Shown: positions 1 to 9,278, counted from the first letter of the stretch. The stretch: 34,508 nt of DNA from Fibrobacter sp. (GCA_031271785.1 JAISUZ010000099.1:1-34508); one strand, 5' to 3'. The notes: generated by a model not told the origin, from the sequence alone. Numbers and translations are program-made.

Positions 1-870
1 TCGGTGCCGGTGCTGCTTTTGGGGGAATCCGGTACGGGGAAAGAGGTGGCGGCGCGGCGGCTTCATGAGGAGAGTGCGCGGGCGGGCGGTGCATTTATTG
101 CGGTAAACTGCGGCGCCCTGACGGAGAGCCTTGCGGAAAATTTGTTGGAGGGTTCGGCGCGCGGGGCTTTTACGGGCGCCGTCCGCGAACAGAAAGGGTT
201 TGTACGCGCCGCGGATCGCGGTACTTTGTTCCTCGATGAAATCGGAGAACTTCCTTTGGAAAGTCAAACCCGTTTGCTGCGGATCATTCAGGAAAAAGCG
301 GTGACGCCTCTCGGAACGCAAAAGAGTGTCGCTGTGGATTTCCGGCTGATTTGCGCTACAAACCGGAATCTCCGGGAGCTGGTTTCCCGCGGGCTTTTCC
401 GCGAAGATTTGTTTTTCCGCCTGAATGTATTTCCGGTTCCTCTTCTCCCGCTGCGCGAACGGAAAGAAGGCTTTGAAAAACTGGTTCTCGATATTTGGAA
501 AGAAATCGAACCCGTTTCCGATGAGGAACATTTTCGGGATTTTCAAATCACCGCCGAAGAAATCCGGATTCTTTCGGCTTATCCGTACCCCGGAAACGTG
601 AGGCAGCTTAAAAATGTGCTTCTCCGTTACCGTCTGCTCGCTCCTTACGGCGCCTCTCTCCGCGAAATTTTGAGCGCGGAAACATGGAACTTCAATACGA
701 CTTTCGAGAAAAATGTGCATCCGGTTTTTTGCCGGGAAAACGAGCCCGAATGGGAACGGCTTCCGGAAGTGCTTCAAAATTGCAGCCATAACAAAACGCA
801 TGCCGCCCGGGAAATGGGAGTGAGCCGCGGGAGCCTCTGTTATCAGTTGCGGAAACGCGGACTTTCCTAA
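1..870 (+). CDS. sigma-54-dependent transcriptional activator, 5'-truncated
   Basis: This is the C-terminal part of a bacterial enhancer-binding protein that hydrolyses ATP to open sigma-54 promoters. The reading frame is open to the first base, so the gene starts outside the window and its N-terminal sensor or receiver domain is not visible. Seen here are Walker A GESGTGKE at the very start, the sigma-54-contacting GAFTGA loop about 45 residues later, Walker B GTLFLDEIGELP, a sensor-like ATNRNL, and the arginine-finger region FREDLFFRLNVFPVPLLPLRER. A Fis-type helix-turn-helix ends the protein (HAAREMGVSRGSLCYQLRKR). The residues just before GAFTGA (LLEGSAR) differ from the usual LFGHE(K/R), although the loop itself is intact. 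The target promoters are unknown, and I found no -24/-12 box before the next gene. Confidence 0.93.
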   Translation, partial: SVPVLLLGESGTGKEVAARRLHEESARAGGAFIAVNCGALTESLAENLLEGSARGAFTGAVREQKGFVRAADRGTLFLDEIGELPLESQTRLLRIIQEKAVTPLGTQKSVAVDFRLICATNRNLRELVSRGLFREDLFFRLNVFPVPLLPLRERKEGFEKLVLDIWKEIEPVSDEEHFRDFQITAEEIRILSAYPYPGNVRQLKNVLLRYRLLAPYGASLREILSAETWNFNTTFEKNVHPVFCRENEPEWERLPEVLQNCSHNKTHAAREMGVSRGSLCYQLRKRGLS

Positions 871-911
871 ATTTATTCCCGAATTAATCATACCATTTTA
901 AAACGATTATA

Positions 912-918
912 CTATTTT
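912..918 (+). promoter_or_regulatory. candidate -10 element for pta
   Basis: The 105-base gap before pta holds CTATTTT, preceded by the overlapping TATACT at 908-913. No clear -35 hexamer is present. The same CTATTTT or CTAATTT string occurs upstream of several other genes in this window, which is the main reason to note it. Confidence 0.3.
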
Positions 919-975
919 GAGACGGAAGGTGAAAGGGCGTGTTCGCACTCTAATAATAAAAGCGCTGGAGAAAAA

Positions 976-2580
976 ATGAGACGAAATTATCTGCTGGTTC
1001 CTACATCCATGGGCGTGAATGTGCCGGAAGTCACGGAAGGTTTTTTTCAGGTTATCAAGAAAATGGGGACAAAGGTCAATTATTTCCGTCCGATCTCCGA
1101 ACAGGAAAAACCGAACTCCATTTCAATTGCGCACGCCGAGCGTTTGCTTTCTACCGGAAACGGCAGCGAGCTGATGGAGCAGGTTTTGGATCTTTATCAA
1201 ACCGTCACCCACGAAAATGAGATAGTGGTAGTGGAAGGGCTCTCTCCCGACAAACTTCTTTTCCGGAGTAAAAAATTAAACAAGCTTCTCGCCCGCGCGC
1301 TCGATGTTTCTGTGATTCTCGTTTCTTTTCCGAACGGCCGTCCGCCCAAGGATGTTTTGGACGAAGTGGAAATCGAGGCGCAGGATTATCTGGAAGTGAA
1401 CGCCGGTATTTCGGGCTGCATTTTAAGTTCGCTCACCAATTTGGAAATACCGTCGCTCAAAGATATGTTCGGAAAAAGTTCGGTGCCGGTCATCGCGTAT
1501 CTTCCGAAAGAAGGGACATCTCTCCTGAAAAGCATCAACCGCATGATCATCCGCAAAATGGGTTCCGATAAAAAAGAACATTCCATCAGCCAGGCGGAAT
1601 TTCGCTCAAGCCTGATTCATATGGCAAAAAAAGAGCAACAGCGTATTGTACTTCCCGAAGGAGCGGAACCGCGCACCATTCAAGCGGCGATTCTCGCGTT
1701 TGAACGCCGGATCGCGATTCCGGTTTTACTCGGGAAACAGGAAGAAATCGAGCTTGCCGCCAAAGCCCAAAACCTCACAATCCCTAAAGAGATTGAAATT
1801 ATCGAACCTTCTCCGGAAAAGAAAGCGGAATACGCGAAAGAGCTTTACGAACTCCGGAAAGAAAAAGGAATGACTCCGGAAAAAGCGACGGAACTTCTCG
1901 AAAACACGGTATGGTTCGGCACCATGATGCTGAAACACGGCGATGTACACGGACTCGTGAGCGGCGCCATTCACTCCACCGCAGACACCGTGCGCCCCGC
2001 ACTTCAAGTAATTAAAACCGCACCGGGCGTCCGGAAAATCAGTTCCGTGTTTTTCATGTGTTTGCCATCGCAGGTTTTTATTTACGGCGACTGCGCGATT
2101 AACGAAAACCCGACAGCCGAAGAACTCGCAAGCATCGCCATTCAGAGTAACGACACCGCCAAAGCGTTCGGGCTCCCGGCGCGCGTAGCGATGCTCAGTT
2201 ACAGCACCGGAAAAAGCGGCTCCGGCGCAGATGTGGATCTGGTAGTGAACGCTACCGAAATCGTGAAAAAAATGCGCCCCGATATTTTGGTGGACGGCCC
2301 GCTCCAATACGACGCCGCATCCACCCCGAATGTCGCGAAGATCAAAGCGCCGGAAAGTCCGGTAGCGGGCAGAGCCTCCGTTTTCATTTTCCCCAATTTG
2401 AACGCAGGGAATATCACCTACAAAGCGGTACAGCGGAGCGCGCACAACGTCATTTGCGTGGGGCCCATGCTCCAAGGGCTCGCCAAACCGGTAAACGACC
2501 TTTCCCGCGGAGCGCTCGTGGAAGACATTGTTTACACCATCGCGCTCACGGCGATCCAAGCACAGAACGTAGGAAAGTAA
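976..2580 (+). CDS. pta: phosphate acetyltransferase, short form without the DRTGG domain
   Basis: The protein interconverts acetyl-CoA and acetyl phosphate, the route to acetate. Residues about 215-534 form the PTA/PTB catalytic domain: IVLPEGAEPRTIQAA at its start, then GAIHSTADTVRPALQ, YSTGKSGSGADVDLV and DGPLQYDAAS. Residues 1-200 resemble the N-terminal BioD-like P-loop domain of long Pta proteins, beginning LLVPTSMGV. Its Walker A is not intact, and this loop is also degenerate in E. coli Pta. At 534 residues it is about 180 shorter than E. coli Pta; the regulatory DRTGG domain that normally separates the two parts is missing. The start is supported by GGAG at 967-970. Acetate kinase, the usual partner gene, is not next to it. 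Confidence 0.93.
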   Translation: MRRNYLLVPTSMGVNVPEVTEGFFQVIKKMGTKVNYFRPISEQEKPNSISIAHAERLLSTGNGSELMEQVLDLYQTVTHENEIVVVEGLSPDKLLFRSKKLNKLLARALDVSVILVSFPNGRPPKDVLDEVEIEAQDYLEVNAGISGCILSSLTNLEIPSLKDMFGKSSVPVIAYLPKEGTSLLKSINRMIIRKMGSDKKEHSISQAEFRSSLIHMAKKEQQRIVLPEGAEPRTIQAAILAFERRIAIPVLLGKQEEIELAAKAQNLTIPKEIEIIEPSPEKKAEYAKELYELRKEKGMTPEKATELLENTVWFGTMMLKHGDVHGLVSGAIHSTADTVRPALQVIKTAPGVRKISSVFFMCLPSQVFIYGDCAINENPTAEELASIAIQSNDTAKAFGLPARVAMLSYSTGKSGSGADVDLVVNATEIVKKMRPDILVDGPLQYDAASTPNVAKIKAPESPVAGRASVFIFPNLNAGNITYKAVQRSAHNVICVGPMLQGLAKPVNDLSRGALVEDIVYTIALTAIQAQNVGK

Positions 2581-2596
2581 ATCCGAAATGGTATTT

Positions 2597-2720
2597 GGCG
2601 TGCCCCGGCGCGTCCATACGCCGCCGGCATAAAAGCCGCGCCGGGTCGGCGTGGCTTTGGGGTGCGCTTCGCTCCCGTGCCTGCGGCACCGGACCAGCCG
2701 CCCTCCGCCTGCCTCACGCG
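2597..2720 (+). repeat. dispersed structured repeat, copy A
   Basis: This intergenic element lies just after pta. It starts GGCGTGCCCCGGCGC, closes a GC-rich stem with GCGCCGGGTCGG at about 2638-2649, has a middle part with small hairpins (for example GTGCC TGC GGCAC near 2677-2689) and ends CCTCCGCCTGCCTCACGCG. Both ends match copy D (34235-34410), and the 5' half also matches copies B and C. The distal end abuts the stop codon of a FISUMP relic read from the other strand. Short open frames through it are not genes. Confidence 0.8.
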
Positions 2721-2840
2721 TTAAAAAGACATCTCCTTAACGCAACGCACAGAGTAACCTACACTTATCGGTGGTAAGCTCATTCACAAACGAACCGCTG
2801 GCATGCATATGGCGCATACAGGCGTCTATATCGGAAAAAA
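2721..2840 (-). pseudogene. relic C-terminal tail of a FISUMP-domain protein
   Basis: On the minus strand the frame ending at the TAA at 2721-2723 reads ISVGYSVRCVKEMSF. YSVRCVK is the typical end of FISUMP domains; compare SIRCVKD and LVRCVKD in the gene at 8270-9247. Immediately upstream a different frame reads HMHASGSFVNELTTD, which also looks like the last part of such a domain, so at least one frameshift separates the pieces. No start codon, ribosome binding site or complete domain remains. It lies between repeat copy A and the 3' end of the M6 protease gene, and is best read as a decayed remnant. Confidence 0.45.
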
Positions 2841-2845
2841 CGCGT

Positions 2846-5176
2846 TTATCTAACCAAAACTTTTACCATACTACTCCATAAACCGCTATAGGCTTTTACC
2901 ACATACAAACCTTGCGGTAAATCGGAAAGAGAAACCCTCAAGGAACCCGAAGCTGTTTTTTGTGTACGAATGATAGTACCTTTCAAATCGAAAATAAGGA
3001 GCGTGGCATTATTTTGTGTTTGCAGATAAATCCCACTCTGCTCTGCTCGAATCAGATTCCCGTTATTCAACGGTTGAATATGCGTTAATTCCGTACTTTC
3101 GCTCGAACTGCTTTCCATCTCAAAACTACTGCTTGATAAACCGGAAATCGTAATGTGATTACACATTCCACCGGCGTTGATTACATTAAACCGGGTGCCG
3201 CAATTTGCCGTGACTGCAATCTCCGTATAATCTCCGGCAACCGCGACAACACCGCCCGCAATAGGAGCCTTAGGAATACCGGACCAGGTTGGAGTTCCTG
3301 AAGCAGGAGCCGCATCGGTATTGCTGCATTTTAAATAACCCCTTTGAGTTGAATTATTCAGCAAAGTTCCTTCAACCAAATTATCCGGCAAAACACAGGA
3401 AACGGTAATGAGGGCAGAACTGCTGCTTGCCATAACAGAACTCGAACTTGAGTTCGGATTTGAACTTGAAGAAGGAGCTACGCTGCCGGAACTTTGCACT
3501 GCCGATGAACTGCTAAGGGGGTCTCCTGTTCCGATTTTAAATGTCATCGTATTGGTGGAAGTATTCAGTGCACTCACCTCGGTAATGTTAATCTCAGAGA
3601 GTTCTCCGGCCCAAAGATTCGGATCTGTGGCAGGAGCGCCGTAAGCGTGATATTGAGCCGCCGGTACTGTATTTTTATGAAATGCGGAACGAATGTTGTT
3701 ATAAACGGCGCTCGCTCCCGGACTACCGGTTCCGTTATTTGCCTGCATTACCGCTACCATTGGAATCCGCCGGGCCGCTTGAGCGTGTCCAACCTCATAA
3801 TCGGCATTGTTTCCTCTGGTATTCACATGCCAAATAACCAGGCCCTGCCCTGTCAAATTTGCCGTACTTCCCGGGCGAATGCGCCGGCGCGCTTCTACAT
3901 AATAGCTCTCGTATTGATCTTTTATGTATTTGTACGCGCTGTAACTTTCGGCAGTATGCGAAAGCGTGGCGTTCATATCGGTAATATCCGAAACTTCTAT
4001 CCAGCCTTCCTTTTCTCTAAGGAAAGGGTTAGGCTGTACCGGATTTTGCCCCGAAGTGCTCATTACACAGTAATTGGCGACAAAGTTGCGCTGCCCGCTC
4101 ACATAAGGATATAAATCGGGCCAATCGAAAAGCATGTGTCCGTTTTCATGCGCAATAGTTCCGATCGAAATGGAGGTACTGCTTGTGATGGTGCCGCTAT
4201 TTCCCAAGCCCGTAAATTGATAATCGTAAAAGCCAACCGTTTTACCTCCATCCGTTATTTTTACGCCGCCGCTATACCAGCCCCGGTGAGACCAAATTCC
4301 ATTCGCCCAATTTTGCCCCGAACGAATAGGATGAATATTCATGGCATAAGTCGTTGGCGTTACCGTTACCGGCCGCCCGGAACTACGGTTATAAGTACTT
4401 ACGCTTTCCACAATTTCTTTACGAGCCGCCGCATATTGAGGGTCATCTCTTAGTTTGGTGAGTACGGCAGTAATGAGTTCTTGAACTTTACCATAGTTAG
4501 GAGCAGCATCGTAATAAGCAAAAGTATTAGGCGCTTCAATCCAAACGCTAATGTAATTGGTGTATTCAAAATTTCCGTTGGAAATCACATTAAAATAGTC
4601 GTAAATGGAACCATTTCCTCTAAAGTTCTTTTGATTGTAGAGAGAATCGGCATACCGCAAAAACCGCCCGTCATCGTTCGGCGCCGGATAATCCGGAAAT
4701 GAAATAAACAAGGCAAAACCTTTTACCTCTTTCGTTCCGGGAGCCACTACAGGCATGTTTTCACTGCGATTTCGCCGATCACCGTAAAATTTACCGCGAA
4801 ACCCCCGCATTTGTTCTTCTTCGCCGTCACCCAGGTTTATTCTGTTTCTGTTGCGCTTTTTGAGTTGAGAACTTCCGCTCGTGCGAAGTCCCTTTTTAAC
4901 GTTTACCGGAACCGGTTTTCCCGTATATCGAATACCTGTAGAAACTAATTCTTCTCCGGAATTTCCGGCATAATAAAGCCAGCCGTCTTCCCCTCTAATA
5001 AGAGTAAATCCATCGGAACTTTCGGCAAACATATTCAGTTCGTCTCCAAAAAGATGCACCGAAACAACAGAACCATCCGGTTGCGTAAAATCGTATTCTT
5101 CACCGTTCATGGGAGCCGCCATAAGGCTATTCACCACAAATAAGAATACAAAACTCAAATTACGGCAATGAATCAT
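2846..5176 (-). CDS. secreted M6 family metalloprotease with serine-rich linker and C-terminal sorting domain
   Basis: This is a secreted zinc endopeptidase of 776 residues. A signal peptide covers residues 1-20 (NLSFVFLFVVNSLMAA). The next stretch matches the M6 N-terminal region (VSVHLFGDEL, then DGWLYYA). The catalytic motif HENGHMLFDWPDLY lies at 343-356, with zinc-binding His343 and His347 and catalytic Glu344. Low-complexity Ser-rich linkers follow at about 555-590, then a small cysteine-containing module, another Ser-rich stretch near 690, and a C-terminal domain of about 70 residues ending LPQGLYVVKAYSGLWSSMVK. That end resembles the type A sorting domain of type IX secretion cargo, as in other FCB-group bacteria. 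The start has a strong Shine-Dalgarno (AAAGGAGAGG on the minus strand, 5181-5190). The natural substrate is unknown. Confidence 0.88.
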   Translation of the reverse strand: MIHCRNLSFVFLFVVNSLMAAPMNGEEYDFTQPDGSVVSVHLFGDELNMFAESSDGFTLIRGEDGWLYYAGNSGEELVSTGIRYTGKPVPVNVKKGLRTSGSSQLKKRNRNRINLGDGEEEQMRGFRGKFYGDRRNRSENMPVVAPGTKEVKGFALFISFPDYPAPNDDGRFLRYADSLYNQKNFRGNGSIYDYFNVISNGNFEYTNYISVWIEAPNTFAYYDAAPNYGKVQELITAVLTKLRDDPQYAAARKEIVESVSTYNRSSGRPVTVTPTTYAMNIHPIRSGQNWANGIWSHRGWYSGGVKITDGGKTVGFYDYQFTGLGNSGTITSSTSISIGTIAHENGHMLFDWPDLYPYVSGQRNFVANYCVMSTSGQNPVQPNPFLREKEGWIEVSDITDMNATLSHTAESYSAYKYIKDQYESYYVEARRRIRPGSTANLTGQGLVIWHVNTRGNNADYEVGHAQAARRIPMVAVMQANNGTGSPGASAVYNNIRSAFHKNTVPAAQYHAYGAPATDPNLWAGELSEINITEVSALNTSTNTMTFKIGTGDPLSSSSAVQSSGSVAPSSSSNPNSSSSSVMASSSSALITVSCVLPDNLVEGTLLNNSTQRGYLKCSNTDAAPASGTPTWSGIPKAPIAGGVVAVAGDYTEIAVTANCGTRFNVINAGGMCNHITISGLSSSSFEMESSSSESTELTHIQPLNNGNLIRAEQSGIYLQTQNNATLLIFDLKGTIIRTQKTASGSLRVSLSDLPQGLYVVKAYSGLWSSMVKVLVR

Positions 5177-5203
5177 AACACCTCTCCTTTAATTCGACTC
5201 TTT

Positions 5204-5210
5204 AAAATAG
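5204..5210 (-). promoter_or_regulatory. candidate -10 element for the M6 protease gene
   Basis: The minus strand reads CTATTTT here, 28 bases before the start codon and upstream of the strong ribosome binding site. No convincing -35 hexamer sits at the right distance. It matches the CTATTTT string seen before pta and the FKBP gene. Confidence 0.3.
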
Positions 5211-5267
5211 TCCGGAATAAAGCAAAGCGTATCAAATAGTATAAGAATAAAGTAAATTCATCGTTAC

Positions 5268-5361
5268 TTTCGGCAAGTTACTTGCGCGCCTCCGTTGTAC
5301 TTGGCAATTTTCGCCTTAGTACAATATTTCACGACCAGGCGCTCGCGCCCGAGCACGCTCA
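5268..5361 (-). repeat. dispersed structured repeat, copy E (degenerate)
   Basis: Read on the minus strand this copy begins GAGCGTGCTCGGGCGC, then GAGCGCCTGGTCG, followed by a hairpin of TTGTACT (5324-5318) with AGTACAA (5301-5295) enclosing GGC/GCC, then CGGAGGCGCGC. It aligns with copy B (18559-18716) through the whole hairpin. Relative to the other copies it carries paired changes: GGGC/GCCC becomes GAGC/GCTC, and TTGCACT/AGTGCAA becomes TTGTACT/AGTACAA. The CCTCACGC end is not recognisable, so the copy is partial or old. It lies between leuS and the M6 protease gene, on the strand of both genes. Confidence 0.6.
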
Positions 5362-5401
5362 TTCTTCTTGAAAAGACATGACTTTTACGGAGATTTATTG
5401 G

Positions 5402-5422
5402 ATCCCGGATGAAATCCGGGAT
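5402..5422 (-). terminator. hairpin downstream of leuS
   Basis: A perfect 9-bp inverted repeat, ATCCCGGAT with a 3-base loop then ATCCGGGAT, begins 15 bases after the leuS stop codon. It could end or stabilise the leuS transcript. There is no U-run after it on the minus strand, so a classical rho-independent terminator is uncertain. Confidence 0.4.
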
Positions 5423-5436
5423 AACGGAAAGTTAAA

Positions 5437-8136
5437 CTAGGTACCCGGTTTAACCACAAAATTCACGAGTTTTCCGGGAACTGCGATAGTTTTCACGATC
5501 GTCATTCCTTTTAAAAACTCTTGAACGCGCGGATGATTTTTTGCGAGTTTTTCAAGGTCGTCTTTCGGCATGTCTTTGGCGATTTGTTCCCGGGCGCGGA
5601 CTTTTCCGTTAACCTGGAACACGACTTCTACCGTACTTTCCGCGGCAAGTTCCGAGTTTCCTTTCGGGAATTCCGTTCCGGTTAAGCCATCACTATGCCC
5701 GAGCTGTTCCCACATTTCTTCGGCGAGGTGCGGAGCAAACGGATGCAGCAGTTTCACAAAGACTTCGCAGGGTTCGCGGTAACGTTCCGGCGTTTTCATG
5801 AGTTCGTTATTGAATATCATGAGTTGGCTGATGGCCGTGTTGAAACTCAGTTTTTCAATATCGTCCGAAACTTTCAAAATCGATTGGTGCATGATTTTCA
5901 CAAGCGATTCCGGAACATTTTCGGTTTTGTATTCCGGGAGCGCGTCTTCTTCGCCCACGACCGCGCGCCATGCGCGCGCGAGGAAACGATACATGCCTTC
6001 AATGCCCTGCGGCTGCCACGGCTTGACCGCATCGAGCGGCCCCATGAACATTTCATATAAACGAAGCGAGTCGGCGCCGTACTGGTTTACCACATCGTCG
6101 GGGTTTACCACATTTTTGAGCGACTTGCTCATTTTGGCAATAATTTGCTTGACTTCGATTTCCGTTCCGGTTTTATAGAATTTTCCGCCCCGCTCTTCCA
6201 CCTGGTCGGAGGGTACTTTCGAGCCGGCGGCATCTTCGTAAGCGTAAGCGAGAATCATACCCTGATTGAAGAGTTTTTGGAACGGTTCATCGGTTGATAC
6301 ATAGCCGAGATCAAAAAGAACCTTATGCCAAAAGCGGCTGTACAATAAGTGAAGCACCGCGTGCTCGGCGCCGCCCACATATAAATCCACGGGCATCCAG
6401 CGATTTTCTTTTTCTTTCCCGACAAAAGCGGTTTTGTTTTTCGGGTCGATGTAACGCAGGTAATACCAGCAGCTCCCCGCCCATTGCGGCATGGTGTTCG
6501 TTTCGCGGCGGCCTTTCCGTCCGTTTTTATCGGTGACATAAAGCCAATCATCGCCCGCGTTGGCAAGCGGCGATTCCCCGCCCTCGCCGGGTTTAAAATC
6601 CGCCATTTCCGGAAGCATCACCGGAAGTTCGCTGTCGTCCACGAGCGTGATTTCACCGTCTTCCCAGTGAATCACCGGGAAGGGTTCGCCCCAGTAACGC
6701 TGGCGGCTGAAAAGCCAGTCGCGGAGTTTGTAATTCACCGTCGCTTTGCCGAGTTTATTGGTTTCAAGCCAGGCGATCACTTTCGCAATGCCTTCTTTTT
6801 TGCCGAGCCCGTTGAGCGAGAGCGTTTCGTTTTCGCTGTGAATATATTTTCCGTCTTCCGTCCAGCATGCTTTTCCCGCAAGCACCGCTTCTTTCAGTTC
6901 CGGCGGGCAATTGGCGTCGGGTTCCATAATCGGGACCACCGGCAAATTAAACTTTTGCGCAAATTCAAAATCGCGGGTATCGTGTGCGGGTACCGCCATA
7001 ATGGCGCCCGTGCCGTAACCGGTTAACACATAATCGGCAACCCAAACCGGAATGGTTTTTCCGGTGAGCGGATTCACCGCATAAGCGCCGGTGAACACGC
7101 CTGTTTTTTCTTTGGAAAGTTCCGCGCGGTCCAAATCGCTTTTAAGTGCCGCCGCTTTTACATAATCCTGAACCTTTGTTTTTTGAGCGTCGGTTGTGAG
7201 AAGCGGCACCAAAACGTGTTCCGGCGCAAGCACCATGTAAGTCGCGCCGAAAAGAGTATCGGGGCGGGTGGTATAAACCCGGATTTTTTCCGCCGAAGGT
7301 TTCCCGTCCGCGCCGGCCACAGCGAAATCAACTTCAGCGCCGTGGCTTTTCCCGATCCAGTTGCGCTGCATGTCTTTGATACCTTCCGGCCAGTCCAAAG
7401 AATCGAGCCCCGAAAGCAGGCGTTCTCCGTAGTGCGGGATCCGCATAAGCCACTGTTTTAAATTCCGGCGTTCCACTTCTTTCGTACCGCATTTTTCATG
7501 GGCGCCGTCGCTTAAGATTTCTTCGTTCGCGCACACAATCCGGCAATGCTTGCACCACCAAACCTGCGCGTTGTCGTAATAAGCGAGCCGTTTGGAATCG
7601 CGGTATTTCCGCACGGCTTCTTTCCCTTCGCGTTCAATTTCCGCAGGAATCAAAAGTTCGGAAATCGGCCGGCCTTTTTGTTTTTCGGAATCGAACCAGG
7701 TGTCATACAACCGTTTGAATATCCATTGAGTCCAATGGTAATAATCGGGATCGGTGGTGTTAATTTCTCTGTCCCAATCGTAAGAAAGCCCGAGCCTCTT
7801 AATTTGTCTTCTGAAATTATCGCAGTTTTTTTGCGTGGTGATTGCCGGGTGCGTGCCTGTTTGAATGGCGTATTGTTCCGCCGGAAGTCCGAAAGCGTCC
7901 CAGCCCATGGGGTGAAGCACGCTGAAACCGGTCGCGCGTTTGTAACGGCAGAGAATGTCTGTGGCGGTGTACCCTTCCGGATGCCCTACATGGAGACCGG
8001 CGCCGCTCGGATACGGAAACATATCAAGGCAATAAAATTTTTTCTTGCCCGGAATTTCTTCGGTACGGAACGTTTTATTGTTTTCCCAATAAGTTTGCCA
8101 TTTCGGCTCAATTTCCGACGGATTATACCTTGCCAT
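5437..8136 (-). CDS. leuS: leucyl-tRNA synthetase
   Basis: This class I aminoacyl-tRNA synthetase charges tRNA-Leu in the cytoplasm. Its 899 residues fit the bacterial family. The HIGH signature appears as HVGH at residues 49-52 within [20 protein letters not shown]. The CP1 editing insertion contains [19 protein letters not shown], and KMSKS is at 668-672. An anticodon-binding region and a C-terminal domain ([13 protein letters not shown]) follow. The start ATG has GGAG about 8 bases upstream on the minus strand. The gene is divergent from the FISUMP lipoprotein gene and appears to be transcribed alone. Confidence 0.98.
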   Translation of the reverse strand: MARYNPSEIEPKWQTYWENNKTFRTEEIPGKKKFYCLDMFPYPSGAGLHVGHPEGYTATDILCRYKRATGFSVLHPMGWDAFGLPAEQYAIQTGTHPAITTQKNCDNFRRQIKRLGLSYDWDREINTTDPDYYHWTQWIFKRLYDTWFDSEKQKGRPISELLIPAEIEREGKEAVRKYRDSKRLAYYDNAQVWWCKHCRIVCANEEILSDGAHEKCGTKEVERRNLKQWLMRIPHYGERLLSGLDSLDWPEGIKDMQRNWIGKSHGAEVDFAVAGADGKPSAEKIRVYTTRPDTLFGATYMVLAPEHVLVPLLTTDAQKTKVQDYVKAAALKSDLDRAELSKEKTGVFTGAYAVNPLTGKTIPVWVADYVLTGYGTGAIMAVPAHDTRDFEFAQKFNLPVVPIMEPDANCPPELKEAVLAGKACWTEDGKYIHSENETLSLNGLGKKEGIAKVIAWLETNKLGKATVNYKLRDWLFSRQRYWGEPFPVIHWEDGEITLVDDSELPVMLPEMADFKPGEGGESPLANAGDDWLYVTDKNGRKGRRETNTMPQWAGSCWYYLRYIDPKNKTAFVGKEKENRWMPVDLYVGGAEHAVLHLLYSRFWHKVLFDLGYVSTDEPFQKLFNQGMILAYAYEDAAGSKVPSDQVEERGGKFYKTGTEIEVKQIIAKMSKSLKNVVNPDDVVNQYGADSLRLYEMFMGPLDAVKPWQPQGIEGMYRFLARAWRAVVGEEDALPEYKTENVPESLVKIMHQSILKVSDDIEKLSFNTAISQLMIFNNELMKTPERYREPCEVFVKLLHPFAPHLAEEMWEQLGHSDGLTGTEFPKGNSELAAESTVEVVFQVNGKVRAREQIAKDMPKDDLEKLAKNHPRVQEFLKGMTIVKTIAVPGKLVNFVVKPGT

Positions 8137-8167
8137 AAAAACTCCAAAATCTTGATTTCAGGGCAAA

Positions 8168-8174
8168 AAATTAG
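8168..8174 (-). promoter_or_regulatory. candidate -10 element for leuS
   Basis: The minus strand reads CTAATTTTTTG starting here, about 32 bases before the leuS start. A TTACGA lies 17 bases upstream of TAATTT and could serve as a weak -35. The gene at 24600-25424 has nearly the same string, CTAATTTTTGAG, at a similar distance. Confidence 0.3.
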
Positions 8175-8269
8175 AAAATCTCACGGAAGTTCGTAATGAC
8201 TAACACGGAAAAGGAACACGGGACAAGAAAAACTTTTGCACCCGAGGGTTGCCGATATATATTAAAAAG

Positions 8270-9247
8270 ATGATTCTCAGAATAATTTTACTCATCTCTG
8301 TTTTATCACTCGGATTGATTTCCTGTGAAAACAGCGGAAGTGCACCCGAAAAACCGAACAGTACGAGTTCCTCTTCGGAGGTTCAAACACAGTCTTCAAG
8401 CAGCTTAGCAAGCGGAAGTTCTTCTTCGGAAACCGACATTCTTTCTTCCGGCGAAAACGCAACAAGTTCTTCGGCTTCCGTGACTTTAAATACCGGCGTT
8501 TTTACAGATACTCGCAACGGGAGAGAATACAAGACTTACACCTTAACGGAAAACGGGCGAGGCATTACTTGGTTTGCCGAGATGCTCGTTCTTGATTCCC
8601 AAGCGGGTTTTGACTATTCTACGGCAAGGAATGCCTGTCCCTCGGGTTTCTGGCTACCGGACGATGATGATTGGGATTTTTTTGCCTATGGATGGAATAC
8701 CGGAATCATAGATTCGGAAGATTTTGCGGACGGTTATGGTTATTATTGGAGTTCTACGGCCATGAGCGATAGCTACGCTTCCGTTTGGCTGGTCTCCGAT
8801 AAATCCATCGGAAAGTTTACCAACTACGGTTACAAAACAGATTTGTATTCCATTCGCTGTGTAAAAGATTTTATGGAAACAAAAATTTTTACCGATCCTC
8901 GTGACGGTAAAGAATACAAAACCGGAAACCACGGAAATGGATTTGTTTGGTTTTTACAGGATTTAAATGTGAATGATCAAAAAGAATATACTTGGAACGA
9001 AGCCGTGGAGGCTTGCCCGAAAGGTTGGCATTTACCGGACGACAACGAATGGGGCGGTCTTTTAACTTGGACAGTTTTGTTTCGTAGCGAATTTACGACC
9101 ATTTCAAGCGGCAACTGGTGGAGTTCAACGAAAAAGAGTAACACCAATTACGCAAATTTGTGGCATGTGGCCAATGGGCTGCCAAACTACGCCGATTACG
9201 CCGCAGAAAAGACGGACAAGAACCTTGTTCGTTGCGTGAAAGACTAA
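8270..9247 (+). CDS. lipoprotein with two tandem FISUMP domains
   Basis: This exported lipoprotein is of a kind abundant in Fibrobacter, with no established function. The signal peptide ends in a lipobox with Cys19 (LGLISC). A Ser-rich linker follows at about 24-80. Two FISUMP domains come next, each starting (V/I)FTD.R(N/D)G(R/K)EYKT, continuing with ACP.GFWLPDDD or ACPKGWHLPDDNEWG and a WSST motif, and ending RCVKD. The first covers about residues 85-205 and the second about 208-325. The duplication is old, since the copies differ at most positions. I chose ATG 8270; a TTG at 8249 would add seven residues (MPIYIKK) with a basic N-region, and neither has a good Shine-Dalgarno. Relic sequence of the same tail follows downstream. 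Confidence 0.82.
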   Translation: MILRIILLISVLSLGLISCENSGSAPEKPNSTSSSSEVQTQSSSSLASGSSSSETDILSSGENATSSSASVTLNTGVFTDTRNGREYKTYTLTENGRGITWFAEMLVLDSQAGFDYSTARNACPSGFWLPDDDDWDFFAYGWNTGIIDSEDFADGYGYYWSSTAMSDSYASVWLVSDKSIGKFTNYGYKTDLYSIRCVKDFMETKIFTDPRDGKEYKTGNHGNGFVWFLQDLNVNDQKEYTWNEAVEACPKGWHLPDDNEWGGLLTWTVLFRSEFTTISSGNWWSSTKKSNTNYANLWHVANGLPNYADYAAEKTDKNLVRCVKD

Positions 9248-9278
9248 TTATTATATTTTTGAGACAATAAACCTACCG

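Noticed and set aside
936-945. GGGCGTG before pta, as a possible start of the dispersed element
   Set aside because: The following bases lack the GC stem and the GGTCGGGC segment.
871-975. Sigma-54 promoter before pta, controlled by the adjacent activator
   Set aside because: No GG-N10-GC pair with the expected -24/-12 context was found in the gap.
1726-2559. 277-codon minus-strand open frame opposite pta
   Set aside because: It is fully antisense to a well-supported gene, has a His/Arg/Phe-rich composition and no family signature.
2454-2777. 107-codon open frame overlapping the end of pta and repeat copy A
   Set aside because: It exists only because the GC-rich repeat lacks stops; no start signal and no homology that I recognise.
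8360-8480. Repeated AGTTCTTCTTCG-like codons, as a possible tandem repeat or CRISPR-like array
   Set aside because: They encode the Ser-rich linker of the lipoprotein; the same occurs at 3400-3520 and 19150-19250. No spaced identical repeats are present.
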